64,000 nt of DNA from Thermopolyspora flexuosa (GTDB lineage Bacteria > Actinomycetota > Actinomycetes > Streptosporangiales > Streptosporangiaceae): NCBI RefSeq assembly GCF_006716785.1, contig NZ_VFPQ01000001.1, positions 4,588,001 to 4,652,000 of the forward strand, given 5' to 3'. The notes beneath the pieces were generated by a model that saw nothing but the letters and a program-made list of their open reading frames with translations, was not told the origin of the DNA and made no database searches. The position numbers were made by a program, and so were the translations under genes. Shown here piece after piece: positions 55,678 to 63,462 of the stretch; position 1 is the stretch's first letter; the number at the start of each line of letters is the position of its first letter.

Positions 55678-56214
55678 TGGTGCGTGAGTGCCAAGCGACA
55701 TGGCATCCGACGCACAAGGATGCGTGATCGCCACCGCCGCCGGACGCGTGGCCATGACGGGCCCGGACTCCGCCGGTTCGCATGGCCGCGAAGTCGCACG
55801 TCATCGCACGCGTGACAACGGCCGGCCGTTGCCTTCTCCGAATTCCGGTGACCGGGAGTTCCGGCACTTTCCGTACCGGTCGATGGTGACAGGGCCACGA
55901 AAGGCCCTTGCGTGGTCGCCGTCGAGGATTGGGACTCGGCGGTCTCGTCCGCGGAGGCGCGACCTGTCGATCCGGTTCGCCGGTCGCCGTATCGCTTGGT
56001 GACTCACAGTCCGGTACGCCGACGGATGCATGCCTGGCCGCTCAGTGGCGGGCGGCCAGGCGTCGTTCTCGTTGCCGAAGGGTGATTCGACGCGACGATT
56101 CGTAGATCACGAACCCAGTAAGGTTCCTTCGGATATCACTGCCGGGACATACGGCGCCCACCGGTGGGATCAACGCCGCTGTTCCGTCGAGATCGGCCGT
56201 TCTCCGAGGATTCC
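55678..56214. other. 537-bp intergenic region
   Basis: No convincing gene. It is between two rightward genes, less GC-rich than its surroundings near 55780-56130, and holds the promoter of the large membrane protein gene. Confidence 0.5.
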
Positions 56215-58488
56215 GTGCGACGCTACCGTTTCGGCCGGATCGCGGCGGCGCTCGCCGTCGGATACGCGGCCGTGGTCGTGGCGGCCGGTGTCGTCGCGCT
56301 GGTCACCGGCGACCCCACGCTGCTGCGGCGGCTCGTCGTCGGCCCCTGGGCGGACCCGGCCGTCCCCGCCACCACCACCTGGGTGGAGTTCCTGCTGGTG
56401 GCGGGCGGGGCGCTGCAGGGCTGGGCCTACTGGCAGGTGCTGCGCGGCAGGCGGGCCGGGGAGCCGAGCGCCGGCGGCGGGGCGGCCGGACCGCTGCGGG
56501 CCGCCCTGTATCTGAGCGTCGCCTTCGCCCTGATCTTCCGCCTGCCGATCGCCCACGAGTGGTGGTGGCTCGCCCTGCCCGGCCACCTGGTCCAGCTCGC
56601 CGTGGTGTGGCTGTTCTTCGCGGTCCTCGCCGGCGTCCTCCCCCGGTGGCTGCGAATCCTCGCCCTCGCGGCGGGAACGGCGAAGGCCGCCCTCGACGTG
56701 GCCTCCTCGGTGGCCTCCGTCCTGGGGGCGGTCGAGCTGCCAGACCTCCTCGATCGGCTGCCGCCGGGCAACCTGCTCCACCTGGCCTGGCTGGTCCCGG
56801 TGCTCGCCGGTCAGGCCAGGGATCCCTGGTGGAGCCGGGGCACCGTGCGGGCCGGCGCGGTCGCGGCGTCGCTGGTGTTCCTGTCGCCCGCGTACGGCGT
56901 CGCGTGGGTCTCGTCCGGCGGCGAGATCAGTCCGATCGCCCTGTGGCTGTTGATCATTGACGTGCTGAGCGTCTTCGGGCTCGTGTGGGCGGCCCGCTCC
57001 GCGCACGAGCTGGCGGGCCCGCCCGGCCGGCCGTACCCGATGGCCGTCCCCGCGCGGGCGGCGCGGCGGCCCTGGCCGCTCGCCGCGCCGGCGGTGGTGC
57101 CGCCGCTGCTCCCCGCGGCCGTCAACCTCACCCAGGGCATGCCGGCCTGGATCGGCCCGCGCGGCGCGGTGACCGGCTTCTTCCGCGACTTCGTCGGCCC
57201 GCCGGTCTACCTGCTGTGGCAGGCCGTGGACCTGCTCGTCGGCGTCGGCGCCCCGGCGCTGCTGGTGCTGGCCGCGGTGGTGCGCAGGTCCGAGCGGCTG
57301 CTGCGCGGCACCGTCCTGGCCCTGCTCCTCGCCACCGCGGCCGGGTTCGTCACGGTGGTCACCACGGAGTCCGACCTGGGCCGGCAGCCGATCCACGAGC
57401 CCGCCGAGACGCTGCGTCTCTACCCGCACGGGTTGTTCCCCCCGAATCGGTACGGCGAGCCGCAGTCCGGGATCTCGCCGCTGTGGTACAGCGCCGCGCT
57501 AGCCGCATCCGCCTTCGCGCTGTACCTGCTGTACCTCAAGCCGCCCGCCGCCCGCCCGCGGCGCCGCGTGCCGGCGGGGGCGGCCGGGGCGCTCACCGCC
57601 CTGTGCCTCCTGCCCGCCGCCGACCACGTGCGCGGGCCCGTCACCACGGTGGAGGACTGCGCGCCCGAGCGTCAGGGCCCCGAGACGGGCCGCGACGGGC
57701 CGGCCGGCGCCCGCGGCTTCATCTGCACCGTACGCGCCTACGGGCTGCTCGGAGTGGCCGGCACCGCGCCGGACCCGGCGGTGCTCGCCTACGGGCGGCG
57801 CCTGTGCGACGTCTACACCCGCGGCGACCCGCGCGAGCTGGCCCGCATCCGGTCGGTGCACGGGGTGGACGTCCGCGAGCTGCGCGGGGTGCTCGCCGGG
57901 ATCTGCCCGGCCGCCGACGCGACGGTGCGAGCCGAACGCGCCGCACACGAGCGTGAGCTCGAGCGGCTCGAGGCGGAGGAGCGGCGTAAGTGCGCCGCCA
58001 TGCCACGCCACCGCCCCCGCATCAGGCCGGTCAGGGCGATCCGGCTCAGCGAGCCGCAGTGGTTCGAGGCGGGCCTGGACCTGTTCGAGGATGCCCCGGC
58101 GAACGCCGGTGACGACCGCTACCAGCAGGACGGCCTGGTCACCGGAGGGCCCGGCCACCTGCACCTGCACGTGAGCCCCGAGGCCCGCGTCTGCGTCACG
58201 CTGGAGACGTACGCGCGCCGCCCGCCCGTAGCGGTCAAGGGCTGGCACGAGGTGGTCGAGGTCGGCTATCACAGCCCGACCGGCCGGATGACCTTCGCGG
58301 ACGTGGTGAGCGGCACCAGACTGCCCGACATATCGCTCAACAGGCGCAAGGGGCACTACCGCATCCGCGTGCACTACGCGTGGCTGCGCCGGAAAGGCGA
58401 CCCGCGCGGCACGCAGCGCCTGCTGATCATGGCCTACCCGGGGCCGGGCGACAGGCTCGTCACCTATCGGCAGCGGTCCCGCAGCTGA
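56215..58488 (+). CDS. Large multi-spanning membrane protein of unknown function
   Basis: A protein of about 757 residues. The first 470 residues have about eleven hydrophobic segments (for example IAAALAVGYAAVVVAAGVVALV; HLVQLAVVWLFFAVLAGVL; VLALLLATAAGFVTVV). A C-terminal soluble part contains two Cys (EDCAPER, GFICTV and later ICPAAD) and a charged helical stretch, and ends in a beta-rich domain (about 650-757). I recognise no family; similar membrane proteins are found in actinomycetes. The GTG at 56215 follows CGAGGA; an earlier GTG at 56164 is possible. Confidence 0.78.
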   Translation: MRRYRFGRIAAALAVGYAAVVVAAGVVALVTGDPTLLRRLVVGPWADPAVPATTTWVEFLLVAGGALQGWAYWQVLRGRRAGEPSAGGGAAGPLRAALYLSVAFALIFRLPIAHEWWWLALPGHLVQLAVVWLFFAVLAGVLPRWLRILALAAGTAKAALDVASSVASVLGAVELPDLLDRLPPGNLLHLAWLVPVLAGQARDPWWSRGTVRAGAVAASLVFLSPAYGVAWVSSGGEISPIALWLLIIDVLSVFGLVWAARSAHELAGPPGRPYPMAVPARAARRPWPLAAPAVVPPLLPAAVNLTQGMPAWIGPRGAVTGFFRDFVGPPVYLLWQAVDLLVGVGAPALLVLAAVVRRSERLLRGTVLALLLATAAGFVTVVTTESDLGRQPIHEPAETLRLYPHGLFPPNRYGEPQSGISPLWYSAALAASAFALYLLYLKPPAARPRRRVPAGAAGALTALCLLPAADHVRGPVTTVEDCAPERQGPETGRDGPAGARGFICTVRAYGLLGVAGTAPDPAVLAYGRRLCDVYTRGDPRELARIRSVHGVDVRELRGVLAGICPAADATVRAERAAHERELERLEAEERRKCAAMPRHRPRIRPVRAIRLSEPQWFEAGLDLFEDAPANAGDDRYQQDGLVTGGPGHLHLHVSPEARVCVTLETYARRPPVAVKGWHEVVEVGYHSPTGRMTFADVVSGTRLPDISLNRRKGHYRIRVHYAWLRRKGDPRGTQRLLIMAYPGPGDRLVTYRQRSRS

Positions 58489-58559
58489 CCACGGTACGGC
58501 GATGGCCGGTGCGGGCCACACCGTTCCCGCCCGGCGGGCCCGATCGAGATCATTCGGGG

Positions 58560-59145
58560 GTGAAAGCCGCACACCGGGCCGGGCGGCCCCTCTCCCGCTG
58601 GTACTTCGCGCTGCTCATCGCGGCCGCCCTGATCAGCCTCTACGCGGCCGGCACGCCGCTGTGGTGGGGCGATTTCATCCCCTTCGTCCTCCCCATCTGG
58701 GGGATGCTGATCGGCTACTGGCTCGCCCGCCTGATCGCGGCGCTCAAGCTGACCGGACCGGCGGCGATACGGCGGCGCGCGGCCCGGTGGGCGGTGCCGC
58801 CGCTGGTGTTCCTCGCCCTGCTGACCGCGGTCGTGTGGGACGGCCCTCGGCTGGCGCGGTTCGCCCTCAAAAGTCGAGCCTGCGCGCACACGCGCAGACC
58901 GTCGCCGCGGGGACGCAGAGCGAGGGATGCCGCCGGCTCGGCCTCTACCGCAGCTGCTGGGCCGTCCCATCGAGGGCGGGGCCATCGTCGGGATCCGCGA
59001 CCTCGACGTGCCGGTGAACCTCGGCCTGGTGCGGTCCGAAGGCCGGGGTTTCGCCTGGCTGCCCGGTGACCGGCCACCGCCGGCCGGCAACGAGGACCAC
59101 GCCTACTTCCGGTTCACCTCGGACTGGTGGGCGTGGCACGGCTGA
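58560..59145 (+). pseudogene. Small membrane protein gene with two frame breaks
   Basis: Starting at GTG 58560, the first frame gives WYFALLIAAALISLYAAGTPL, FIPFVLPIWGMLIGYWLARL and a third helix to about 58872. A second frame continues ALRAHAQTVAAGTQSEGCRR. A third (about 58960-59145) gives GAIVGIRDLDVPVNLGLV, FAWLPGDRPPPAGNEDHAYF and TSDWWAWHG. The parts join into one plausible protein of about 195 residues only with two frame changes. It is either decaying or affected by sequence errors. Confidence 0.55.
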
Positions 59146-59242
59146 GACAGCCTGTGACCCGGCGGCGCGCCGATCGCACGGCGCGGCGGGCCTGGCCGCC
59201 CGTCGCCGGACGGCCAGGCGCCACGCGAAACGGCCGGGCGGA

Positions 59243-60109
59243 TCAGACCCCGGTCGGATGCCAGATGGTCTTGATCTCCAGGAACGCCTTGAGCCGCTCG
59301 ACGCCCGGATCGGCGGTCCAGTCCGGCGTCGACGGCCGCACGACCCGCTTGAGGTTCTCCGCCGCCTCGCGCTCGCACGCCAGCGCCAGGTCCGGGTCGG
59401 TGACGCCGGTGAGGTCGATGGCGTTGACGTCCATGTGCGCGGCGAGCGGCGGGGCCAGCTCGGCCTGCCGGCCGGTGAGGATGTTCACCACCCCGCCGGG
59501 CAGGTCGGAGGTGGCGAGCACCTCGGCGAGCGTGATCGCGGGCAGCGGGGCCTGCTCGGCGGCGACCACCACGCAGGTGTTCCCGGTGACGATCACCGGG
59601 GCGACCACCGAGACGAGGCCGAGCAGCGGGTCGGCCGCGGGCGCGATCACGGCCACCACGCCCGTGGGCTCGGGCGTGGAGAAGTTGAAGTACGGCCCGG
59701 CGACCGGGTTGGCCGAGCCGTACACGGCCGTGATCTTGTCGGACCAGCCCGCGTACCAGACCCAGCGGTCGACCGCCGCGTCCACGTGCGCGGACGCCGC
59801 GGCCTTGGACAGCCCGGCGGCCTGCACCTCGTCGATGAACTGGGCGCGCCGGCCCTCCATCATCTCGGCGATCCGGTAGAGGATCTGGCCGCGGTTGTAC
59901 GCGGTCGCGCCCGACCAGCCGGGGAACGCCTTGCGTGCCGCGACCACAGCGTCCCGGGCGTCCTTGCGTGAGGCCTTCGCGGCGTTGGCGAGGAAGTTCC
60001 CCTTGGCGTCGTTCACCGGATAGGACCTGCCCGATTCGGATCGAGGGAAGGCTCCCCCGATGAACAGTTTGTAGGTCTTGCGTACGGCGAGCCGCCTCGC
60101 CTCACTCAT
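59243..60109 (-). CDS. Truncated aldehyde-dehydrogenase-family protein without catalytic residues
   Basis: A 288-residue protein covering only the N-terminal (NAD-binding side) part of an ALDH: FIGGAFPRSESGRSYPV, PTGVVAVIAPAADPLLG, GNTCVVVAAEQAPLPAI, and then it ends near NLKRVV plus a short tail. The ELGGK segment and the nucleophilic Cys are absent, so it cannot oxidise aldehydes by itself. It is paired with a full-length ALDH and deoC in one operon, so it probably acts as a subunit or scaffold. The ATG at 60109 overlaps the stop of a tiny ORF in ATGAGTGA. Confidence 0.88.
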   Translation of the reverse strand: MSEARRLAVRKTYKLFIGGAFPRSESGRSYPVNDAKGNFLANAAKASRKDARDAVVAARKAFPGWSGATAYNRGQILYRIAEMMEGRRAQFIDEVQAAGLSKAAASAHVDAAVDRWVWYAGWSDKITAVYGSANPVAGPYFNFSTPEPTGVVAVIAPAADPLLGLVSVVAPVIVTGNTCVVVAAEQAPLPAITLAEVLATSDLPGGVVNILTGRQAELAPPLAAHMDVNAIDLTGVTDPDLALACEREAAENLKRVVRPSTPDWTADPGVERLKAFLEIKTIWHPTGV

Positions 60110-60221
60110 CGCCCCTCCACCTCTGCCTGCCTGCCTGTGCCTCGGCGAACCTGGCCGGGCGGGCCGCGGCGCGCACCCGCCGCGCGCCCGGCCCGGCGGA
60201 CGGCCGGACGGGCTCAGTCAT
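60102..60221 (-). CDS. Small ORF (39 residues) coupled to the truncated ALDH gene
   Basis: It begins MTEPVRPSAGPGARRVRAAA and ends QRWRGDE with its TGA inside the ATGAGTGA start of the next gene. GGAGGGGCG stands before its ATG. The peptide is basic and has no recognisable domain. The overlap geometry suggests a translational-coupling leader; whether the peptide itself matters is unknown. Confidence 0.4.
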   Translation of the reverse strand: MTEPVRPSAGPGARRVRAAARPARFAEAQAGRQRWRGDE

Positions 60222-60348
60222 CGCCCCTCCAGATCCGCTGCGACTCGGCGGAGGGCCGGGCGGGCTTGTACACCTGGCCGCAGCGGCACACGCCGCCGCG
60301 GTGGGCGTACCAGCCGCGCCGTACCGTGAACCGGCGGCTGCGGTGCAC
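60214..60348 (-). CDS. Small ORF (44 residues) with CxC motif after the full-length ALDH
   Basis: Reads VHRSRRFTVRRGWYAHRGGV, then CRCGQVYKPARPSAESQRIW and RGDD. Wobble positions are almost all G or C and the residue mix is protein-like. The stop overlaps the next small ORF in ATGACTGA. The GTG at 60348 is the only start codon in frame and lacks a clear ribosome site; coding bias continues upstream toward the ALDH stop. Function unknown. Confidence 0.4.
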   Translation of the reverse strand: MHRSRRFTVRRGWYAHRGGVCRCGQVYKPARPSAESQRIWRGDD

Positions 60349-60418
60349 GCGCGAGTAGCCGTTGCCCGCCCCGACGGCGGCACGCCGTACCCAGCGGCGT
60401 TTTCTGGTGTGGAAACAC

Positions 60419-61852
60419 TCAGGTGACGTCAAGGTAGGCCTCCAGTCCGTGGCGGCCGCCCTCGCGCCCGTAGCCCGACTCCTTGTAACCCCCGAACGGC
60501 GCGGTGGGGTCGAAGCGGTTGTAGGTGTTCGCCCACACCACCCCGGCGCGCAGCCGTTCGGCCATCCACAGGATGCGCGAGCCCTTCTCGGTCCAGATGC
60601 CCGCGGACAGGCCGTACGGGGTGTTGTTCGCCTTCGCCACCGCCTCCTCGGGGGTGCGGAAGGTGAGCACGGACAACACCGGGCCGAAGATCTCCTCGCG
60701 GGCGATGCGGTGGGACTGGGCCACGCCGGTGAAGATCGTCGGCGGGAACCAGTAGCCCTTCTCCGGCAGCGTGCAGGCCGGCGACCAGCGGGTCGCGCCC
60801 TCGGCCTCGCCGGAGGCGGCGAGCTCGGTGATCTTGGCGAGCTGCTGGGCCGAGTTGATCGCGCCGATGTCGGTGTTCTTGTCGAGCGGGTCGCCGATCC
60901 GGAGCGTGCCGACGCGGCGGCGGAGCGCCTCGAGGAACTCCTCCTCGATCGACTCCTGCACCAGCAGCCGGGAGCCCGCGCAGCACACATGGCCCTGGTT
61001 GAAGAAGATCCCGTTCACCACGCCCTCGACCGCCTGGTCGATCGGCGCGTCCTCGAACACGATGTTCGCGGCCTTGCCGCCGAGCTCGAGGGTGAGCCGC
61101 TTGCCGGTGCCCGCGACCTGGCGGGCGATCTGCCGCCCGACCTCGGTCGAGCCGGTGAACGCGACCTTGTCCACGCCGGGGTGGGCGACGAGCGCGGCCC
61201 CGGTGTCCCCGGCGCCGGTGACGATGTTCACCACGCCGGGCGGCAGCTCGGCCTGCCGGCAGATCTCCGCGAACAGCAGCGCGGTGAGCGGGGTGGTCTC
61301 CGCGGGCTTGAGCACCACGGTGTTGCCGCAGGCGAGCGCCGGGGCGACCTTCCACGCGAGCATGAGCAGCGGGAAGTTCCACGGGATCACCTGGGCGGCG
61401 ACGCCGAGCGGGCGCGGGTCCGGGCCGAGGCCCGCGTACGCGAGCTTGTCGGCCCAGCCCGCGTGGTAGAAGAAGTGCGCGGCCACCAGCGGCAGGTCGA
61501 CGTCCCGCGACTCGCGGATCGGCTTGCCGTTGTCGAGGGTCTCCAGTACGGCGAGCTCCCGCGCGCGCTCCTGGATGAGCCGGGCGATGCGGAACAGGTA
61601 CTTGGCCCGCTCGGAGCCGGGCATGCGCCCCCAGACCCGCTCGTACGCCTCGCGGGCCGCGCGCACGGCGCGGTCCACGTCGTCGTCCGCCGCGCAGGCC
61701 ACCTCGGCGAGCGGCTCCTCGGTGGCGGGGTTCACCGTGGTGAACGGCTGCCCCTTGCCCTCGGTGAACTCACCGTTGATGAACAGCCCGTAGGAGGGCC
61801 GGATGGCAACGACATCCCGGGACTCGGGTGCCGGTGCGTAGTCGAGTCGCAT
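60419..61852 (-). CDS. Aldehyde dehydrogenase
   Basis: A 477-residue NAD(P)-dependent enzyme with all active-site parts: IPWNFPLLMLAWK, FTGSTEVGRQIA, general base Glu in TLELGGKAAN (about 255), and the catalytic Cys in QGHVCCAGSRL (about 289). The C-terminal oligomerisation segment is FGGYKESGYGREGG. It follows deoC by 10 bp, so it probably oxidises an aldehyde made by that aldolase (acetaldehyde or a related product) to the acid. GAAGGAGG precedes the ATG. Confidence 0.95.
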   Translation of the reverse strand: MRLDYAPAPESRDVVAIRPSYGLFINGEFTEGKGQPFTTVNPATEEPLAEVACAADDDVDRAVRAAREAYERVWGRMPGSERAKYLFRIARLIQERARELAVLETLDNGKPIRESRDVDLPLVAAHFFYHAGWADKLAYAGLGPDPRPLGVAAQVIPWNFPLLMLAWKVAPALACGNTVVLKPAETTPLTALLFAEICRQAELPPGVVNIVTGAGDTGAALVAHPGVDKVAFTGSTEVGRQIARQVAGTGKRLTLELGGKAANIVFEDAPIDQAVEGVVNGIFFNQGHVCCAGSRLLVQESIEEEFLEALRRRVGTLRIGDPLDKNTDIGAINSAQQLAKITELAASGEAEGATRWSPACTLPEKGYWFPPTIFTGVAQSHRIAREEIFGPVLSVLTFRTPEEAVAKANNTPYGLSAGIWTEKGSRILWMAERLRAGVVWANTYNRFDPTAPFGGYKESGYGREGGRHGLEAYLDVT

Positions 61853-61862
61853 GGCCCCTCCT

Positions 61863-62810
61863 TCAGTCCAGGGTGAAGTAGTCGGCGCCGCCGTACCGGC
61901 CGGTGGCGAGCTTGCGGCGCTGCATGAGCAGGTCGTTGAGCAGGCTGGAGGCGCCCAGCCGGAAGTACTCGGGGGTGAGCCAGTCCTCACCCGCGGTCTC
62001 GTTGACGAGCACGAGGTACTTGATCGCGTCCTTGGCGGTGCGGATGCCGCCCGCCGCCTTCACCCCCACCCGGCGGCCGGTGCGCGCGAAGAAGTCGCGC
62101 ACCGCCTCGAGCATGACGAGCACGACCGGCGGCGTCGCGGCCGGGCTGATCTTGCCGGTGGAGGTCTTGATGAAGTCCGCGCCGGCGAGCATGGCGAGCC
62201 AGGAGGCGCGCCGCACGTTGTCGTAGGTGGCGAGCTCGCCGGTCTCCAGGATCACCTTGAGGTGGGCGGCGCCGCAGGCCGCCTTCACCGCGGCGATCTC
62301 CTCGTACACCTTCCGGTAGTCCCCGGCGAGGAACGCGCCGCGGTCGATCACCATGTCGATCTCGTCGGCCCCGGCGGCGACGGCGAGCGTGGTGTCGGCC
62401 ACCTTCACCTCGAGCGAGCTGCGCCCGCTGGGGAACGCGGTGGCCACCGCGGCGACCTTGACGGCGGTGCCGCGCAGCGCCGCGACGGCGTCCGCCACCA
62501 GGTCGGGGTAGACGCAGACGGCTGCCACGCTCGGCACCGTGGGGTCGTCCGGGTCGGGGTGGACCGCCTTGGCGCACATCGCCCGCACCTTGCCGGGCGT
62601 GTCCGCGCCCTCGAGGGTGGTGAGGTCCACCATCTGGATGGCCGCGTCGAGAGCCTGGGCCTTGGCCGTGGTCTTGATGGATCGGGTGCCGAGAATCGCC
62701 GCCCGCTGGTCCGCGCCGACTCGGTCAACGCCGGGCAGTCCGTGGAGGAAGGCCCGCAGTGTCGCGTTGGAGCCGGCGACCTCCGCGAGGGGAGTAGTCA
62801 CAGTTGACAC
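61863..62810 (-). CDS. deoC: Deoxyribose-phosphate aldolase
   Basis: A 315-residue TIM-barrel class I aldolase splitting 2-deoxyribose 5-phosphate to glyceraldehyde 3-phosphate and acetaldehyde. The Schiff-base Lys is in ADFIKTSTGK and the second active-site Lys in VGVKAAGGIRTAKDA; IDMVIDRGAFLAGDY is also diagnostic. It is longer than the E. coli type at the N-terminus. The GTG at 62810 is the likely start, with a second GTG three codons later. It leads an operon with two ALDH-family genes, so nucleoside deoxyribose catabolism is the likely function. Confidence 0.95.
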   Translation of the reverse strand: MSTVTTPLAEVAGSNATLRAFLHGLPGVDRVGADQRAAILGTRSIKTTAKAQALDAAIQMVDLTTLEGADTPGKVRAMCAKAVHPDPDDPTVPSVAAVCVYPDLVADAVAALRGTAVKVAAVATAFPSGRSSLEVKVADTTLAVAAGADEIDMVIDRGAFLAGDYRKVYEEIAAVKAACGAAHLKVILETGELATYDNVRRASWLAMLAGADFIKTSTGKISPAATPPVVLVMLEAVRDFFARTGRRVGVKAAGGIRTAKDAIKYLVLVNETAGEDWLTPEYFRLGASSLLNDLLMQRRKLATGRYGGADYFTLD

Positions 62811-62991
62811 TCAACCAGCATTGCCGACGTCGGCGAGTGATTCCAAACTGAGACCGGCCCACGCGGCACCCGGGTTTTCGGCGACTTTCGCCGAGGGGCG
62901 CCTTGACCGCCGTCGTGACCGGAGCCGGGCACGCCGTTCCGCGCCCTTGCCCGGTCCACCCGGGGTACGGCGAGCCGCCTTGTGCCCCGGT

Positions 62992-63032
62992 CTAAGGCAC
63001 CTTAGCCGCCCATCACCCCATACCTAGGTATG
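62992..63032. promoter_or_regulatory. Two palindromes upstream of the small protein gene
   Basis: CTAAGG-CA-CCTTAG (62992-63005) and the 14-bp perfect palindrome CATACCTAGGTATG (63019-63032) are 13 bp apart in the 344-bp divergent region between deoC and the small gene at 63155. The rest of the region holds nothing I can identify. They have the form of operator sites for a dimeric regulator. Confidence 0.55.
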
Positions 63033-63154
63033 CCCGGCCGCGAGCCGGCCCGCCGACGGGCCGATAGATAAGGCATGCACCCGATGTGGCGCACGGGGCC
63101 TTACCGAGAGCCTTGAAGTGTCAGCGAAAACCCCTTCTGCCAGGAGAAGTCCCC

Positions 63155-63322
63155 GTGCACTCTGAGATCCTCTACCAGATCGCGAAGAACCGGCTCGCCG
63201 ACCTCCGGGAAGACGCCGCCGACCGCCGCACCGTCCGGCAGGCGATGGCCACCCGCAGGAAGGAGCACAGCAACGGGCGGTGGAGCCTGCGCGGCCCGCT
63301 CGGCAAGCGGCAGCGGTCGTGA
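63155..63322 (+). CDS. Small basic protein of unknown function
   Basis: A 55-residue protein with a helical N-terminal half (SEILYQIAKNRLADLREDA, then DRRTVRQAMATRRKE) and a basic Arg/Lys-rich end. AGGAGAAG with proper spacing supports the GTG at 63155. I do not recognise the family. Short proteins of this look are common in actinomycetes. It lies 140 bp before an ATPase/LuxR-type regulator. Confidence 0.7.
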   Translation: MHSEILYQIAKNRLADLREDAADRRTVRQAMATRRKEHSNGRWSLRGPLGKRQRS

Positions 63323-63406
63323 GCGCCTTCCCGCCACCCGGCCGGCGTCTCCCTCCCGGCCGGGCCGTCCGCCCTCCGTGACCGGTACGGCGGGCGCGAT
63401 TTTGCG

Positions 63407-63455
63407 CCCGAAAAAGGGGCGAAACAGTTTGTACCCGAAAAAGGGTGCGAAACAG
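63407..63455 (+). repeat. Tandem CCCGAAAAAGGG direct repeats in front of the regulator gene
   Basis: CCCGAAAAAGGG followed by GCGAAACAG (63407-63427) recurs as CCCGAAAAAGGG then TGCGAAACAG (63434-63455). Each core is also an imperfect inverted repeat. The pair ends 8 bp before the ATG at 63463, so a bound protein would block initiation. Confidence 0.6.
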
Positions 63456-63462
63456 GCAGGCC

